The position numbers and the translations under genes were made by a program. Under the pieces are notes generated by a model. The model was not told the DNA's origin. It saw only the letters and a list, made by a program, of their open reading frames with translations, and made no database searches. Shown piece by piece: positions 16,027-28,056 of a stretch of DNA of 43,767 bases (position 1 is its first letter; each line of letters begins with the position of its first letter). The stretch is taken from assembly GCA_902795355.1 (NCBI GenBank), contig CADBKZ010000013.1, positions 1 through 43,767 on the forward strand, written 5' to 3'. Source of the DNA: an uncultured Ruminococcus sp. (GTDB lineage: Bacteria > Bacillota > Clostridia > Oscillospirales > CAG-272).

Positions 16027-18231
16027 CTATGAATCCTTTTCCGCCAGCGGGGCGGACGGCTCGGTTTCGATTTTTGCCATTTCGCGCTGCGCCATCACAA
16101 GACCGTAGTAAATGCCGCGTTTTTCCATCAGCTCCTCGTGGGAGCCGCTTTCGGCCACCTTTCCGCGGTCGAGGACGACCAGCCGCGTGGCGTTGCGGAG
16201 CGTGGAGAGCCGATGCGCAATGGCAATGGTGGTGCGGCCTTTGCAAAGCGTTTGCAGGGCGTCCTGAATCAGTTTTTCGGTTTCGGTATCCAGCGAGGCG
16301 GTGGCCTCGTCGAGGATCAGGATCTTCGGATCATGCAGCAGCGCGCGGGCAATGGAAATGCGTTGCCGCTCGCCGCCCGAGAGCGTGTACCCTTTTTCGC
16401 CGACATAGGTGTTATACCCGTCCGGCAGACGGATGATGAAATCGTGCGCGCCGGCCGTTTTCGCCGCGCGGATGATCTCTTCCAGCGTGGCGTTTGGCTT
16501 TGCATAGGAAATATTCTGCTTGACCGTTCCCGTAAACAGGAAGTTTTCCTGCAACACCACGCCCATGCGCGAGCGCAGTTCCGCCTGCGGAATATCCCGT
16601 ATGTCCACGCCGTCAATGCAGATGCGGCCGTCCTCTACGTCGTACATTCGCAAGATCAGATTGATCAGTGTGGATTTACCGACGCCCGACCGGCCGACCA
16701 GCCCGATGAACTCTCCTGCGCCGATTTGCAGGTCAATGTCGTGCAGGACGTCGTCGCCGCCGTCGTAGCCGAAGCGGACATGCTCCACCGAAATTTCGCC
16801 GTTCCAAGAGGGCTGTTTCGGCTCCTTGCTGTCGACAATTTCCACGGGCTCATCAAGCAGTTCGTAAACGCGGTTGAGAGAGGTCATCATCATCATCAGT
16901 TGGCGCGGCAGGCGCAACAGCATGGCAAGCGGACCGTAGATCATGCCGGCATACGATGAAAACTGCGACATTTCGCCCGCGGTCATCACGCCCGCGAGCA
17001 TCTGACGACCGACATAATAGAGCAGGACATATTCCCCGATTCCCATGATGAAATCGAGCAAAGGCATGAGAACCGCCCACAGCTTTTCCTGCCGCAATTC
17101 GGCATCCCGCTCGGCGGCCGCCATTCCCACAAACCGTTCCTCTTCCCGCCGCTCCATACCATAGGCCTTGACCACGCGGATGCCCGAGAAAATATCATGG
17201 AGAACCGCGCTTCCCTGTGCGTTCAACTCCCGACGGCGGTGGAACAACCCGCGCATGAACCGCCAGAACGTGCGGAACGCAAGCATTACAAAGGGCGCGG
17301 GAACCAGAATGAGCAGGGCGAGCCGCCAATCGTAGGCGAAAAGAACGACGCCGATGACCAACAGCAGAAGCGATTGCTCCAACAGGCTGGGCAATTGGTT
17401 AATCAGAAAATTCTTGATGCGCGAGGTATCGCCGTTGACCCGCTGCATCAGCTCCCCCGTGTTGTTTGCGGAAACTTTGGCGATGGAAAGCGATTGGATC
17501 TTGCGGAACACTGTATCCCGCAGGCGAACGATCATGCGGTTGCCCGCCGTTGTCAGAAACCATCCGCGCGCAATGCGCACAACCACGCGCAGGGCATGGA
17601 CCGCGAGGATTGTGAACACCATTCCGATGAATCCGGCAAGGAAAACCGAGTCGATCTCTTGACGGATATAATCATCCACCAACCGGCGGTTGAGATACGG
17701 GAGCAGGATTCCGATTGCGGTGGTTGCGAAGAAGAGCAGCACGGTAACGGCAATCAGCCCCCATTCGGGGCGCGACATGGAAAGCAAGCGGGCGATGGCG
17801 CGCCTGCGGCTTTTCTGTTTTTTTCGCTCCGGAGCCGACTCCGGCCGCCGCCCGTTCCCGTTCTCCTCGGCAAGTTCCCGCAGGCGCCGGTTGACCGCGC
17901 GGGCAAAGCGCACCGCCTCTTTTTGCGCGCGCGCGTCGGCGCGGGCAAACAGAACGGCTTCCCCGCCGATCCGCTCGTATTCGAGAAATACGCACCCAAC
18001 GCCCGCAACCGCCCGTACTTCGCGGATCTCGGAGAGCGGGACTCGCAGAGTCTCGGTCCCGTCGGTTGCCACCGCAAGAACCTCGCGCGAGCAAACGACC
18101 GCAGCGTTGACTCTGCCGTGCGGCGCGACGGGATCGAGGTTGGCCCGGAACCTCGCCACCGTTTCCCGCGGCGGGATGGGCGGCGAGAACCCTTGCGGCT
18201 CCTCGTTTTGCATTTGTTTCCGCTTCTTCAT
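16027..18231 (-). CDS. ABC exporter half-transporter with N-terminal extension
   Basis: 734 residues. Residues about 35-120 form an unusual soluble domain: beta strands (VVCSREVLAVATDGTETLRV, VGCVFLEYERIGGEAVLFAR) and then a helix, reminiscent of a PH-like fold. A basic linker follows, then a type IV exporter membrane domain (about 150-450) and the nucleotide-binding domain: Walker A GRSGVGKST (513-521), signature LSGGERQ (617-623), Walker B ILILDEA (637-643) and switch His673, all intact. It is last of a tight run with another ABC half-transporter and a DUF1854 gene, so the two ABC proteins probably form a heterodimer. ABC/DUF1854/ABC sets are known next to cyanophycin genes in some Proteobacteria, but no such gene is here and the substrate is unknown. 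The start at 18231 has a GAGGT site. Confidence 0.88.
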   Translation of the reverse strand: MKKRKQMQNEEPQGFSPPIPPRETVARFRANLDPVAPHGRVNAAVVCSREVLAVATDGTETLRVPLSEIREVRAVAGVGCVFLEYERIGGEAVLFARADARAQKEAVRFARAVNRRLRELAEENGNGRRPESAPERKKQKSRRRAIARLLSMSRPEWGLIAVTVLLFFATTAIGILLPYLNRRLVDDYIRQEIDSVFLAGFIGMVFTILAVHALRVVVRIARGWFLTTAGNRMIVRLRDTVFRKIQSLSIAKVSANNTGELMQRVNGDTSRIKNFLINQLPSLLEQSLLLLVIGVVLFAYDWRLALLILVPAPFVMLAFRTFWRFMRGLFHRRRELNAQGSAVLHDIFSGIRVVKAYGMERREEERFVGMAAAERDAELRQEKLWAVLMPLLDFIMGIGEYVLLYYVGRQMLAGVMTAGEMSQFSSYAGMIYGPLAMLLRLPRQLMMMMTSLNRVYELLDEPVEIVDSKEPKQPSWNGEISVEHVRFGYDGGDDVLHDIDLQIGAGEFIGLVGRSGVGKSTLINLILRMYDVEDGRICIDGVDIRDIPQAELRSRMGVVLQENFLFTGTVKQNISYAKPNATLEEIIRAAKTAGAHDFIIRLPDGYNTYVGEKGYTLSGGERQRISIARALLHDPKILILDEATASLDTETEKLIQDALQTLCKGRTTIAIAHRLSTLRNATRLVVLDRGKVAESGSHEELMEKRGIYYGLVMAQREMAKIETEPSAPLAEKDS

Positions 18232-18238
18232 ACGTACC

Positions 18239-18862
18239 TCACAGATAAAGCTCGATTTTTCGATAGCTTCTGCGGTCGAGCGCGGAAACATCGGGAATTT
18301 CAAAGCGGTTCCCGTCCACATCCAGAAGAATCACCCGCTTGGCGTCGATATGAATCAGACTTTTATAGGTATCATGGAGCGTAAATTCCATTTTTCCGTC
18401 CGCGGTATCCACCTTCCAATAGGAAAAACCGTACCGCTCTTTCAGGCTGACAATATGCAGGATCACGGGCGCGTAATACCGCCGTTCGAGCTCTTCGGTC
18501 AGAAGGGTTCGGGTCTCATCGCCGAACAGGTCCACCGAGCGGATCATGCCAACCTCTTCCTCTTCGCCGTCCAGCACGGAAATATACGACCAAAGCTCTT
18601 CAAACGGAAAGTCGCGCCGCAGGGAAACTCTGATTTCGCGCCCTTCAAGCGACAGGTAAAGCAACCCGTTTTTGCGCGAAAAAGCCGCGTTTTCGGGCGT
18701 TAACCAAACCGTTTTCATAATTTCTTCGAGCGAGCGTTCCCGCCGCGGCCGGCGACCGCCGTCGCCCCCCGATCTTCCGCCGCCCGAAATGCCGCCGTTG
18801 CGCGCCCCGAACGGGGGCGGGCCGCCCATGCCGCCGCCCATCATCATCGGTGGTGTTTTCAT
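18239..18862 (-). CDS. DUF1854 family protein
   Basis: 207 residues. After a Gly/Pro/Met-rich and basic N-terminal tail (1-45) the DUF1854 domain runs to the end: VWLTPENAAFSRKNGLLYLS, a RRDFPFEELWSYISVLD segment, then EELERRYYAPVILHIVSLKE and the closing VDGNRFEIPDVSALDRRSYR. Its biochemical role is unknown. The family is known mostly from genomes where it sits with ABC exporters, as here, where it lies between two of them (19 bp after one, 7 bp before the next), so a regulatory or adaptor job for the transporter is likely. The ATG at 18862 has a GGGGGA site. No signal peptide or membrane helix, so cytoplasmic. Confidence 0.8.
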   Translation of the reverse strand: MKTPPMMMGGGMGGPPPFGARNGGISGGGRSGGDGGRRPRRERSLEEIMKTVWLTPENAAFSRKNGLLYLSLEGREIRVSLRRDFPFEELWSYISVLDGEEEEVGMIRSVDLFGDETRTLLTEELERRYYAPVILHIVSLKERYGFSYWKVDTADGKMEFTLHDTYKSLIHIDAKRVILLDVDGNRFEIPDVSALDRRSYRKIELYL

Positions 18863-18881
18863 TGCGGTAATTCCCCCTTTT

Positions 18882-21116
18882 TCAAGTCTCTTCGAGAACG
18901 CCCGCCTGTTGGAGCGCCTCTTCCTGCAAAGTAAACAATTTCCGGTAAACGCCGTTCTCCCGCGCGAGCAGTTCGCGGTGGGTGCCCGTTTCGGCAACCC
19001 GCCCCCGCTCAATCACCACAAGCCGATCGGCATCGCGCAGGGTGGAGAGCCGATGCGCGATCATAATGGTGGTTTTCCCCTCGGTCAGTTTCGTCAACGC
19101 TTCCTGAATCCGGCGTTCGGTGGCCGTATCCATGGCGGCGGTGGCCTCGTCGAGAATCAGGATCTTCGGGTCTTTCAGGATTGCGCGGGCAATGGAAACC
19201 CGCTGCCGTTCCCCGCCGGAAAGCTCCGAATAGCCCGCGCCGATGCGGGTATGGTAGGCATCCGGCAGGCGCATGATGAAATCGTGCGCGCCCGCGCATT
19301 TCGCCGCTTCCACCACCTCGGCAAAGCTCGCTTCCGGCTTGGCATAGCGGATGTTATCGAGGATCGTTCCCATAAACAGGTAGGTCTCCTGCGAAACAAT
19401 GGCAACGTTGCGGTAGAGCGACCGCAGCGTCAGATCGCGGACGGGATGCCCGCCCACGCGGATCTCGCCGCTCTCGGTGTCGTAGAGCCGCATCAGCAGG
19501 TTGGCAAGCGTGCTTTTGCCCGCGCCCGTATGCCCCACAATGCCGAGGATGCCGCCGTCTTCCACCGTAAAGCTCACATCGTCGATCACACGCCTGCCCT
19601 TTTGATAGGAGAAGCAAACATGGTCGAACTCGACCTTTCCCGAACTGCCGTCCAGCTCGACGGCGTCCGGCTTTTCGCGAACGTCGGGCTGCGCGTCCAT
19701 AATTTCAAACAAACGCCCGAGCGCGTTGGTGCAATCGGCGGTGCGGTTGATCATGTCGGTAAAGAAATCCAGCGGAGAGTAAATCATGTTCATGTAGGCG
19801 ATAAAGGTCAGGAGCTTTCCGTAGGTCATGCCGCCGTAATCGCTCATCACCATCCAACCGCCCACGCCCCACGCGATCATGTTGCCAACCGTCAGCACCA
19901 AGCCGGCAAGCGGCCACGCGTAGTTGTTGAAGAGCGAAAGCTTCTTATCGCTCTCGGCAAGGTTGCGGCTATGCGAGGAGAACCGACCGATCTCGTTTTC
20001 TTCCCGCGAGAAGGCTTTGACCACGCGCATGCCCGAAAACACGTCCGCAAGGAACGAATTGAGCGATTTGGAACCCGAAAACCGCCGCGCGTGGAGCATT
20101 TTTTCGTTTCGGAACAGCCAGCGCATCAGCAGGAAGAATACGGGCACCGTAATCAACGCCAACGCCGCCAGAAGCGGCTGGATCCAGAACAGGAGAACCG
20201 TTAACACAACGACCTGCACCACGTTGATTACGAAATACGGAACGCCGTCGCAGAAAAATTCATAAATGGTGTTGGAATCGTCGTTGACCTGCGTCATCAG
20301 CCCGCCGGTCTGCCGCCCCGTAAAGAAGCCGAGCGAAAGACGCTCGATTGCGCCGAAAATGGTCTTTTTCAGGTCGAAAACCATTTTTGCGGCCACCTTG
20401 GAAGTAATCCAATTGTTGAGCATGGTGGCGAGCGTTTTGAGTACCTTGGTTGCAACCACCATGCCGAGAACGAGCAACAGCTCCCCCGCGAAACGACCCG
20501 TTCCGTCGATTACCTGATCGTAAAAGAACCCCGACGAAAGATAGGGCGCGAGGATGCTCATGGACGTGAGCGTTACGAGCGAGATCAGAATCAGGATCAG
20601 ATCCGCACGGTAGCGGAGCAAAAAGACCGAGAACCGCTTGAAAATTTTCCCCTTTTCCATGCAGTGCGGGCAAACCGCGCGGTTCGGGTCGGGATAACGC
20701 ATGCCGCATTTGGGGCACCGTTTGGCTTCCGGCAGATCCTTTTCGTCCACCTCAATCGGGTCTCCCCGCCGCAACACGGCAAGGTATTTTGCAAACAGGA
20801 GCATGGAATCCTTGCAGAAATTCGTAAAAGACGTCAGCAAAACGGGGCCGTCCACCGTTTGCGCGATCAGCCGCCCTGTGGAAAGCTGTTCCTCAACGAA
20901 AACCGACGAGAGAGCGTCCAGCGGCCGCGTTTCAAAAATTCCCCGGCTCGGGTCGGCAAGGTAGAGCGTTCGTTCATCGGCAAACAGGTACTCCTCGGCG
21001 GGTCGCTGGTCGCGGTCGCGATCGGACCTGACCGCAAGGGCAAGCCTTCCGGCGTTCACGCCGTTCCATACAAGATATTCGGTAACGTCGGATGGAATCG
21101 GGTCGATGGAAAACAT
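18882..21116 (-). CDS. ABC exporter half-transporter with N-terminal zinc-ribbon domain
   Basis: 744 residues. The first 125 form a soluble domain of beta strands (EEYLFADERTLYLADPS, GRLIAQTVDGPVLLTSFTN) similar in place to the extension of the partner ABC protein. A zinc ribbon then follows with Cys134, Cys137, Cys149 and Cys152 (CPKC, CPHC) just before the first membrane helix. The exporter membrane domain covers about 165-465. The nucleotide-binding domain has Walker A GHTGAGKST (528-536), LSGGERQ (632-638), ILILDEA (652-658) and His688, so it should hydrolyse ATP. An AAAGGAG site precedes the ATG at 21116. It is the first ABC gene of the operon and likely pairs with the 734-residue protein. 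Substrate unknown. Confidence 0.88.
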   Translation of the reverse strand: MFSIDPIPSDVTEYLVWNGVNAGRLALAVRSDRDRDQRPAEEYLFADERTLYLADPSRGIFETRPLDALSSVFVEEQLSTGRLIAQTVDGPVLLTSFTNFCKDSMLLFAKYLAVLRRGDPIEVDEKDLPEAKRCPKCGMRYPDPNRAVCPHCMEKGKIFKRFSVFLLRYRADLILILISLVTLTSMSILAPYLSSGFFYDQVIDGTGRFAGELLLVLGMVVATKVLKTLATMLNNWITSKVAAKMVFDLKKTIFGAIERLSLGFFTGRQTGGLMTQVNDDSNTIYEFFCDGVPYFVINVVQVVVLTVLLFWIQPLLAALALITVPVFFLLMRWLFRNEKMLHARRFSGSKSLNSFLADVFSGMRVVKAFSREENEIGRFSSHSRNLAESDKKLSLFNNYAWPLAGLVLTVGNMIAWGVGGWMVMSDYGGMTYGKLLTFIAYMNMIYSPLDFFTDMINRTADCTNALGRLFEIMDAQPDVREKPDAVELDGSSGKVEFDHVCFSYQKGRRVIDDVSFTVEDGGILGIVGHTGAGKSTLANLLMRLYDTESGEIRVGGHPVRDLTLRSLYRNVAIVSQETYLFMGTILDNIRYAKPEASFAEVVEAAKCAGAHDFIMRLPDAYHTRIGAGYSELSGGERQRVSIARAILKDPKILILDEATAAMDTATERRIQEALTKLTEGKTTIMIAHRLSTLRDADRLVVIERGRVAETGTHRELLARENGVYRKLFTLQEEALQQAGVLEET

Positions 21117-21156
21117 GAACAAAGCTCCTTTCCGAAAGAATCGGGGATGAAAAAAA

Positions 21157-22602
21157 TCAATCGGGATCGGTCCGGTCCCGCTTCGGCGGATAGCGGCTCG
21201 CAAGAGCTTCCGAAAGGTCCGAAAGAAGCGAGGCAAGCACAAGAACCAAGACGGCGGTCAGCAGCATCGGGATCCACCAGACCCACGCGAACCACGGCCG
21301 CAGGATGAGATCGGCGATCTTCCCCGCCGCGATCAGGCAAACGAGGATCGTTGCCCAAACCAGCCGAGCGCGGTATTCCGCCCGCAACCGCTCGGTTGCA
21401 ACCGCGGAATGAACCTCGTCGCCATCATAGTCCACGCGCAGTCGGTCGCGGATGATGGCGCGGACGCGAAAAACCATAAGACACAGGCAAACGGCCGTCA
21501 GGATTGCGGAAAGCGACCCGACGACGCGCAGAACCATGATCCGTTCATACGCGGCCGCCACATAGCGGGCGTCCATGGCCGTGTACTCGCGATAATAGTT
21601 CGCGCACCAGACCCACTCGGAAAGCCCCGCGAGAAACGCGGCGACGCCAAACCCGATTTCCGCGCGCCGGATCCGCACCAGATCGCGCGTGAGCCACGCG
21701 CCGACGGCAAGGAACCCGACCGCCGCCCAATCGGGCAACAGCTCCACGCCGTGCCAGACCGACTGCACGAGCGCGTCCCTGTCCTGTAACAGCAGGAAAA
21801 CCGCCGAAAACGCCGCTCCGAAACGGAACAGCAGGAAGGCAAGGCAAACCCGTCGGCCGAGCAGCAACCCGTAATCCGGCAGGATGTGGGTTTCATAATC
21901 CGCGCGAATGGCGGTTTGAAAGTCGGCATCCCGCCGCGCCGCGGCAAAAACACGGATCCAGCAAACCAGCCAAGCGAGCGTCAGCAGCAACGCCGGAACC
22001 AGCAGGATCAGCCGGATCATATCCGAATACGAATACCAATCAAACCGGAAGAAGGGATTCCCCAGCTCGGATTCGTAGGTGGTGACGGACGTAAGTTCCG
22101 GCAAAAGCGAGAGCAGATTCTTCCCCGCCACAAACAGAACCGAAAAGCCCGCCATGCGCTCGTACTGCGACCGCTCGCGGCGGTTTGCGCGCAAATGCGC
22201 CGCGTTCTTCCGCTCGGCAAGCGCGCCGAGGCCGAGGAACAAGCTGCGATATGCGGGGATCAGGAACCAGCATTCCACCGCGAACATTACAAAGGAGAAC
22301 AACAGCGTCCACGCGGGGAGATTCTGCCCGTGCGGATCGTTCACCACCGGCGCGTTTTTGATGAAAACGTTGACCAGAAATTGCGCGAGCAGTTCGCCGA
22401 GCGCGATCCACACCGCGCCGCGGAATTTTTCGCGCGCTTCCCCGAGAACGTCGTTCAGATCGGCAATGCGGGAAAGACCGCCGAGCAGCAAAAGATAGCC
22501 GATCAGATCCGGCAAAACGTCGGTCATTCCGACAACGGGGTTCCACAGAAACACCCCCGCCGCAAGCATAAGCCCAAAGCCCATGCCGTTCTTTTTCTTC
22601 AA
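21157..22602 (-). CDS. Polytopic membrane protein, unknown function
   Basis: 481 residues with roughly ten hydrophobic segments and no recognised catalytic motif. It begins KKKNGMGFGLMLAAGVFLWN and has an early PDLIGYLLLLGGLSRIADL stretch, a pattern I associate with uncharacterised clostridial membrane proteins. The start is a TTG at 22602: a GGAG site lies 10 nt before it, while the next ATG (22584) is too far from any site. It lies 53 bp after another membrane protein gene and 40 bp before the first ABC gene, so it probably serves the same exporter or cell-envelope process. The C-terminus is charged (SRYPPKRDRTD) and probably cytoplasmic. I do not recognise a function. Confidence 0.7.
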   Translation of the reverse strand: MKKKNGMGFGLMLAAGVFLWNPVVGMTDVLPDLIGYLLLLGGLSRIADLNDVLGEAREKFRGAVWIALGELLAQFLVNVFIKNAPVVNDPHGQNLPAWTLLFSFVMFAVECWFLIPAYRSLFLGLGALAERKNAAHLRANRRERSQYERMAGFSVLFVAGKNLLSLLPELTSVTTYESELGNPFFRFDWYSYSDMIRLILLVPALLLTLAWLVCWIRVFAAARRDADFQTAIRADYETHILPDYGLLLGRRVCLAFLLFRFGAAFSAVFLLLQDRDALVQSVWHGVELLPDWAAVGFLAVGAWLTRDLVRIRRAEIGFGVAAFLAGLSEWVWCANYYREYTAMDARYVAAAYERIMVLRVVGSLSAILTAVCLCLMVFRVRAIIRDRLRVDYDGDEVHSAVATERLRAEYRARLVWATILVCLIAAGKIADLILRPWFAWVWWIPMLLTAVLVLVLASLLSDLSEALASRYPPKRDRTDPD

Positions 22603-22655
22603 CGCCGGTCATCTCCTTTCCCGAAATTTCTCCATCCGATCCGATACGGAAATTT

Positions 22656-23381
22656 TTACTTTCCGCGTTTCTTTTTTTGCTCTTGTTTCTCTTTCCGGCG
22701 GCGCAGGTACGCCTCGGTTTCCCCGCGCTTGGTTTCGGACGCACGCTCCTGTTCGCGCGCGAACCGATCGCCGATGCGGTTGAGCAGATTCCAGCGATAG
22801 CGGCGAGGCGAATCGTCCTCGTTCGCGGGCGCAATATTTTTCATGCAGGAGAGAAACAGAAAGAGGTTGAGAATGATAAACAGAAAATCAAACAGCGTCA
22901 GAACCACGCCGAACACCTTGCCCGCATCAGAAGAGAGAGGGGCGAGGCGAACCACCAGATACAACGCCGCCCAGATCCAGACGAGAATCAGGTTCCGCGA
23001 GGCGGCCACGGCCGTTTTGGGCAGTCCAACCGCCATTGCCAGCCGGAGAACGGCAGGCAGCAGGAGCGAATGGAACAGAAGAATGAACACAAACTCCAGC
23101 CACCCCGCAACCGTTCCGAGCGAATCGGACATCCATGCGGGGTTCCAAAGAAACCACTCGCCGAACATTTCGAGAATCCGGTAGATATTGACAAGGAACA
23201 AAAGCGCAAGCGGCGGGAGCGCGAGGCGAAACGACCTTTGGTAGGCTTTGAGCCGCCAAACGCCGACCGCCATGAGCGAATACCCGACCAACAGCGCCAG
23301 CGGCCCCGCATGGATGGCGTTTACCGTTATTTCCAGAAGAAACGCCGTCAGATACCCGAGAAACAAATAGCCGAATCCCAT
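22656..23381 (-). CDS. Polytopic membrane protein with basic C-terminal tail
   Basis: 241 residues with about six membrane helices and a C-terminal tail of about 50 residues rich in Lys, Arg, Glu and Gln (ending KEKQEQKKKRGK), probably in the cytoplasm. The opening MGFGYLFLGYLTAFLLEITV and a later LLVGYSLMAVGVWRLKAYQ resemble the same region of the next gene, so the two may be distant paralogues. The gene follows secA by 15 bp with an AAAGGAG site, so it is surely co-transcribed. I do not recognise a function. Confidence 0.7.
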   Translation of the reverse strand: MGFGYLFLGYLTAFLLEITVNAIHAGPLALLVGYSLMAVGVWRLKAYQRSFRLALPPLALLFLVNIYRILEMFGEWFLWNPAWMSDSLGTVAGWLEFVFILLFHSLLLPAVLRLAMAVGLPKTAVAASRNLILVWIWAALYLVVRLAPLSSDAGKVFGVVLTLFDFLFIILNLFLFLSCMKNIAPANEDDSPRRYRWNLLNRIGDRFAREQERASETKRGETEAYLRRRKEKQEQKKKRGK

Positions 23382-23396
23382 CCCGTTCTCCTTTGG

Positions 23397-26162
<2,766 letters not shown>

Positions 26163-26338
26163 GATGATAATCCTTTCGCTGTGGAAATATCGCGGTGAAC
26201 GGGCGAGGCGGCCTGTTTTCGGCCCACCGTTTGAACCGACCCCATACCATACGCGCCGTGTGATTTGTGCGAACAACACGTGGCGCGAACGGAGCGGCTC
26301 GCTTCGGTCCCCGCTCGGCGTTTGTTTCGTCTTTTTTT

Positions 26339-26348
26339 ATTATACCAT
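26339..26348 (-). promoter_or_regulatory. Possible extended -10 promoter of secA
   Basis: On the minus strand TATGGTATAAT contains a perfect TATAAT preceded by a TGG extended -10. The -35 position 17 bp upstream (CACAAA) is poor. The leader to the secA ATG would be about 165 nt. Confidence 0.5.
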
Positions 26349-26407
26349 ATTTTCGGCGGGATTTGTGATACAATTTGTAAACAATTCTTGTTTTTTCCGG
26401 TTTTCTC

Positions 26408-26436
26408 TTGCAAAATGAACCGTTTCGTGCTATGAT
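26408..26436 (+). promoter_or_regulatory. Promoter of trmL
   Basis: TTGCAA (26408-26413) and TATGAT (26431-26436) with a 17-bp spacer, ending 33 bp before the ATG. Confidence 0.75.
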
Positions 26437-26469
26437 GATATGCAAACGAGCAAAAGAGGGCTTTACGAA

Positions 26470-26967
26470 ATGGCAAAAATCAACATTGTGCTTCACGAAC
26501 CCGAGATTCCGCAGAACACGGGCAATATTGCGCGGACCTGCGCGGCCACCGGCGCGTCGCTCCACCTGATCCGCCCGCTCGGATTCGAGATTGACGACAA
26601 GAAGCTGAAACGCGCGGGGCTGGATTATTGGCACCTGCTTGACATTACCTACTACGACGGCCTCGACGACTTTTTTGCCAAACATCCCGACGCCGATTTC
26701 TACTGCTTTTCCACCAAGGCGCCGCGCAAATACACCGACGTCAGATACCCCGAAAACGTGTACCTGTTCTTCGGGAAAGAGACCAAAGGTCTGCCCGAGG
26801 AATTTCTGCACGACCACCCCGACCGCTGCGTCCGGCTCCCGATGCGCGAGGGACTGCGGTCGCTCAACCTTTCCAACTCGGTCGCCGTTGCGGTTTACGA
26901 GGTTCTTCGCCAATCCGACTTCGCGGGCCTGCGCGAAACCGGAAACCTGACGCAATTCGATTGGTAG
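26470..26967 (+). CDS. trmL: tRNA (cytidine/uridine-34 2'-O)-methyltransferase TrmL
   Basis: 165 residues, a minimal SPOUT (trefoil-knot) methyltransferase. The three family motifs are clear: PEIPQNTGNIARTCAATGAS (11-30), LFFGKETKGLPEEFL and LRSLNLSNSVAVAVYEVLRQ near the C-terminus, which build the knot that binds S-adenosylmethionine. TrmL methylates the ribose at wobble position 34 of certain leucine tRNAs. Start ATG 26470 with an AGAGGG site; the upstream frame belongs to the leader. Monocistronic between its own promoter and the terminator after it. Confidence 0.93.
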   Translation: MAKINIVLHEPEIPQNTGNIARTCAATGASLHLIRPLGFEIDDKKLKRAGLDYWHLLDITYYDGLDDFFAKHPDADFYCFSTKAPRKYTDVRYPENVYLFFGKETKGLPEEFLHDHPDRCVRLPMREGLRSLNLSNSVAVAVYEVLRQSDFAGLRETGNLTQFDW

Positions 26968-26978
26968 TTCCGGAACAA

Positions 26979-27019
26979 CCGAAAAACGCCTCTCCCCACT
27001 CGGGAAAAGGCGTTTTTTT
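26979..27019 (+). terminator. Intrinsic terminator after trmL
   Basis: An AAAAACGCC ... GGCGTTTTTTT hairpin with a partly paired middle (CTCCCC against GGGAA) runs into seven T bases. The A-run on the left side also makes a T-run for the minus-strand gene that ends at 27053, so it may work both ways. Confidence 0.75.
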
Positions 27020-27052
27020 GAACCGTAGACGGACGGACGAATTGCCGGCTCC

Positions 27053-27901
27053 CTACATCAGCACGGAAACCCGCCCGAGCGGAACGACCTGCGCAAGGCG
27101 CGCCGGATCCGCGCGGGTTCCGGCGCGGATCGCAAGCGAAACATCGGAACCGGGGGCGGCGCGGCAAAGCAGGATCAGCCCGCCCGCGTCGCGTTCCGCG
27201 TCCCGCGGCATCCAAAGAATGGGCGGGAGCGGTTCCCGCTCGGCAAACATTGCGAACAGCGCGGCGATTTCGGATGGGTCGCACGCGGTTTTCAAAAACA
27301 GTTTTTTGTCGGATTTTTGCAGAGCGTGTATGCAAAATCGAAACATTTGCGCTTGCCAGACGTTTTCGTTCGGCTCCCCGCCGGACAAATGCAGGTCGGC
27401 GCGATAGCGGTCGGGTCGCGCGGCGCGAAACCCCTCGGCAAGCGAAAGCGAAAGCCCGTATTCCGGCGGGTTTGCCGCAAGGAGTTCCGCCTGCGCGGTC
27501 TCCCACGCGGCATAAGCGGTCGCGGAAACGTCCGGTAATTCGGGGTAATCCGCCGTTTTGCCGCGGGGTGCGGGCAGGAAAAGCGGTTCCCCGCTCGCCG
27601 GCGGCGCGGGAACCGCCGCGGCTTCCTCTCGGGTATGCGGTTCCCGCAAAAGCGCTTCCGCGGTCAGCTTCCAAACAGCTTCCCGATTTTTCGGAACAGG
27701 GGGGAGAAAACACCCGAACAACTGCCGCAGCTGCGCCTCGGCGCGGCGGCGGGCGGGATGCTCCGGCATCTGCTCAAACGCCTCGCACAGGTTGCGGAAG
27801 GTTTCGTAGTCGGCGCAGCCCCGCGTTTTTGCGCAAAGCAACAGCGCGTCGTTTTTTTCGCCGTCCTGCCATAACTCGGTCAAATTCGTGATCGGCTGCA
27901 C
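27053..27901 (-). CDS. Hypothetical protein
   Basis: 282 residues that I do not recognise. The start is a GTG at 27901 with a GGGGGTG site 9 nt upstream. It has no signal peptide or membrane helix. The N-terminal 75 residues look helical (TELWQDGEKNDALLLCAKTR, ETFRNLCEAFEQMPEHPARR). A Pro/Ala-rich linker lies at about 90-115, and a second half may be alpha/beta (FLKTACDPSEIAALFAMF, PPILWMPRDAERDAGGLIL). It converges with trmL and shares its terminator region. GC content and codon use match the neighbours, and the ribosome binding site supports a real gene. No function can be proposed. Confidence 0.65.
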   Translation of the reverse strand: MQPITNLTELWQDGEKNDALLLCAKTRGCADYETFRNLCEAFEQMPEHPARRRAEAQLRQLFGCFLPPVPKNREAVWKLTAEALLREPHTREEAAAVPAPPASGEPLFLPAPRGKTADYPELPDVSATAYAAWETAQAELLAANPPEYGLSLSLAEGFRAARPDRYRADLHLSGGEPNENVWQAQMFRFCIHALQKSDKKLFLKTACDPSEIAALFAMFAEREPLPPILWMPRDAERDAGGLILLCRAAPGSDVSLAIRAGTRADPARLAQVVPLGRVSVLM

Positions 27902-27994
27902 GTTTTTTCACCCCCGTTCCGCATTTATTCTACCACATTCGGGCGTTCCGGTCAAGTTTTTTTCGCATTTCCGCAAAAATTTTCCGCGTTGGTA

Positions 27995-28023
27995 TAGACG
28001 AAACGCGTTTTTTGTGATAAAAT
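27995..28023 (+). promoter_or_regulatory. Promoter of the MutS-like gene
   Basis: TAGACG (27995-28000) and TAAAAT (28018-28023) with a 17-bp spacer. The -35 box is weak and the -10 box good, 33 bp before the ATG. Confidence 0.5.
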
Positions 28024-28056
28024 AAAGAGGAACCTGCATGAAAGGATCGATTTGAC

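Larger units (their letters stand above)
26163..26469. other. Divergent intergenic region secA / trmL
   Basis: This 307-bp stretch holds the two divergent promoters listed separately and no gene. The secA side has a long GC-rich leader of about 165 nt (26163-26330), in which I see no clear riboswitch or terminator. Confidence 0.6.

Noticed and set aside
27053..27901. Assigning the hypothetical protein to a uronate isomerase or SseB-type family
   Set aside because: No motif supports either; the likeness is only in general composition.
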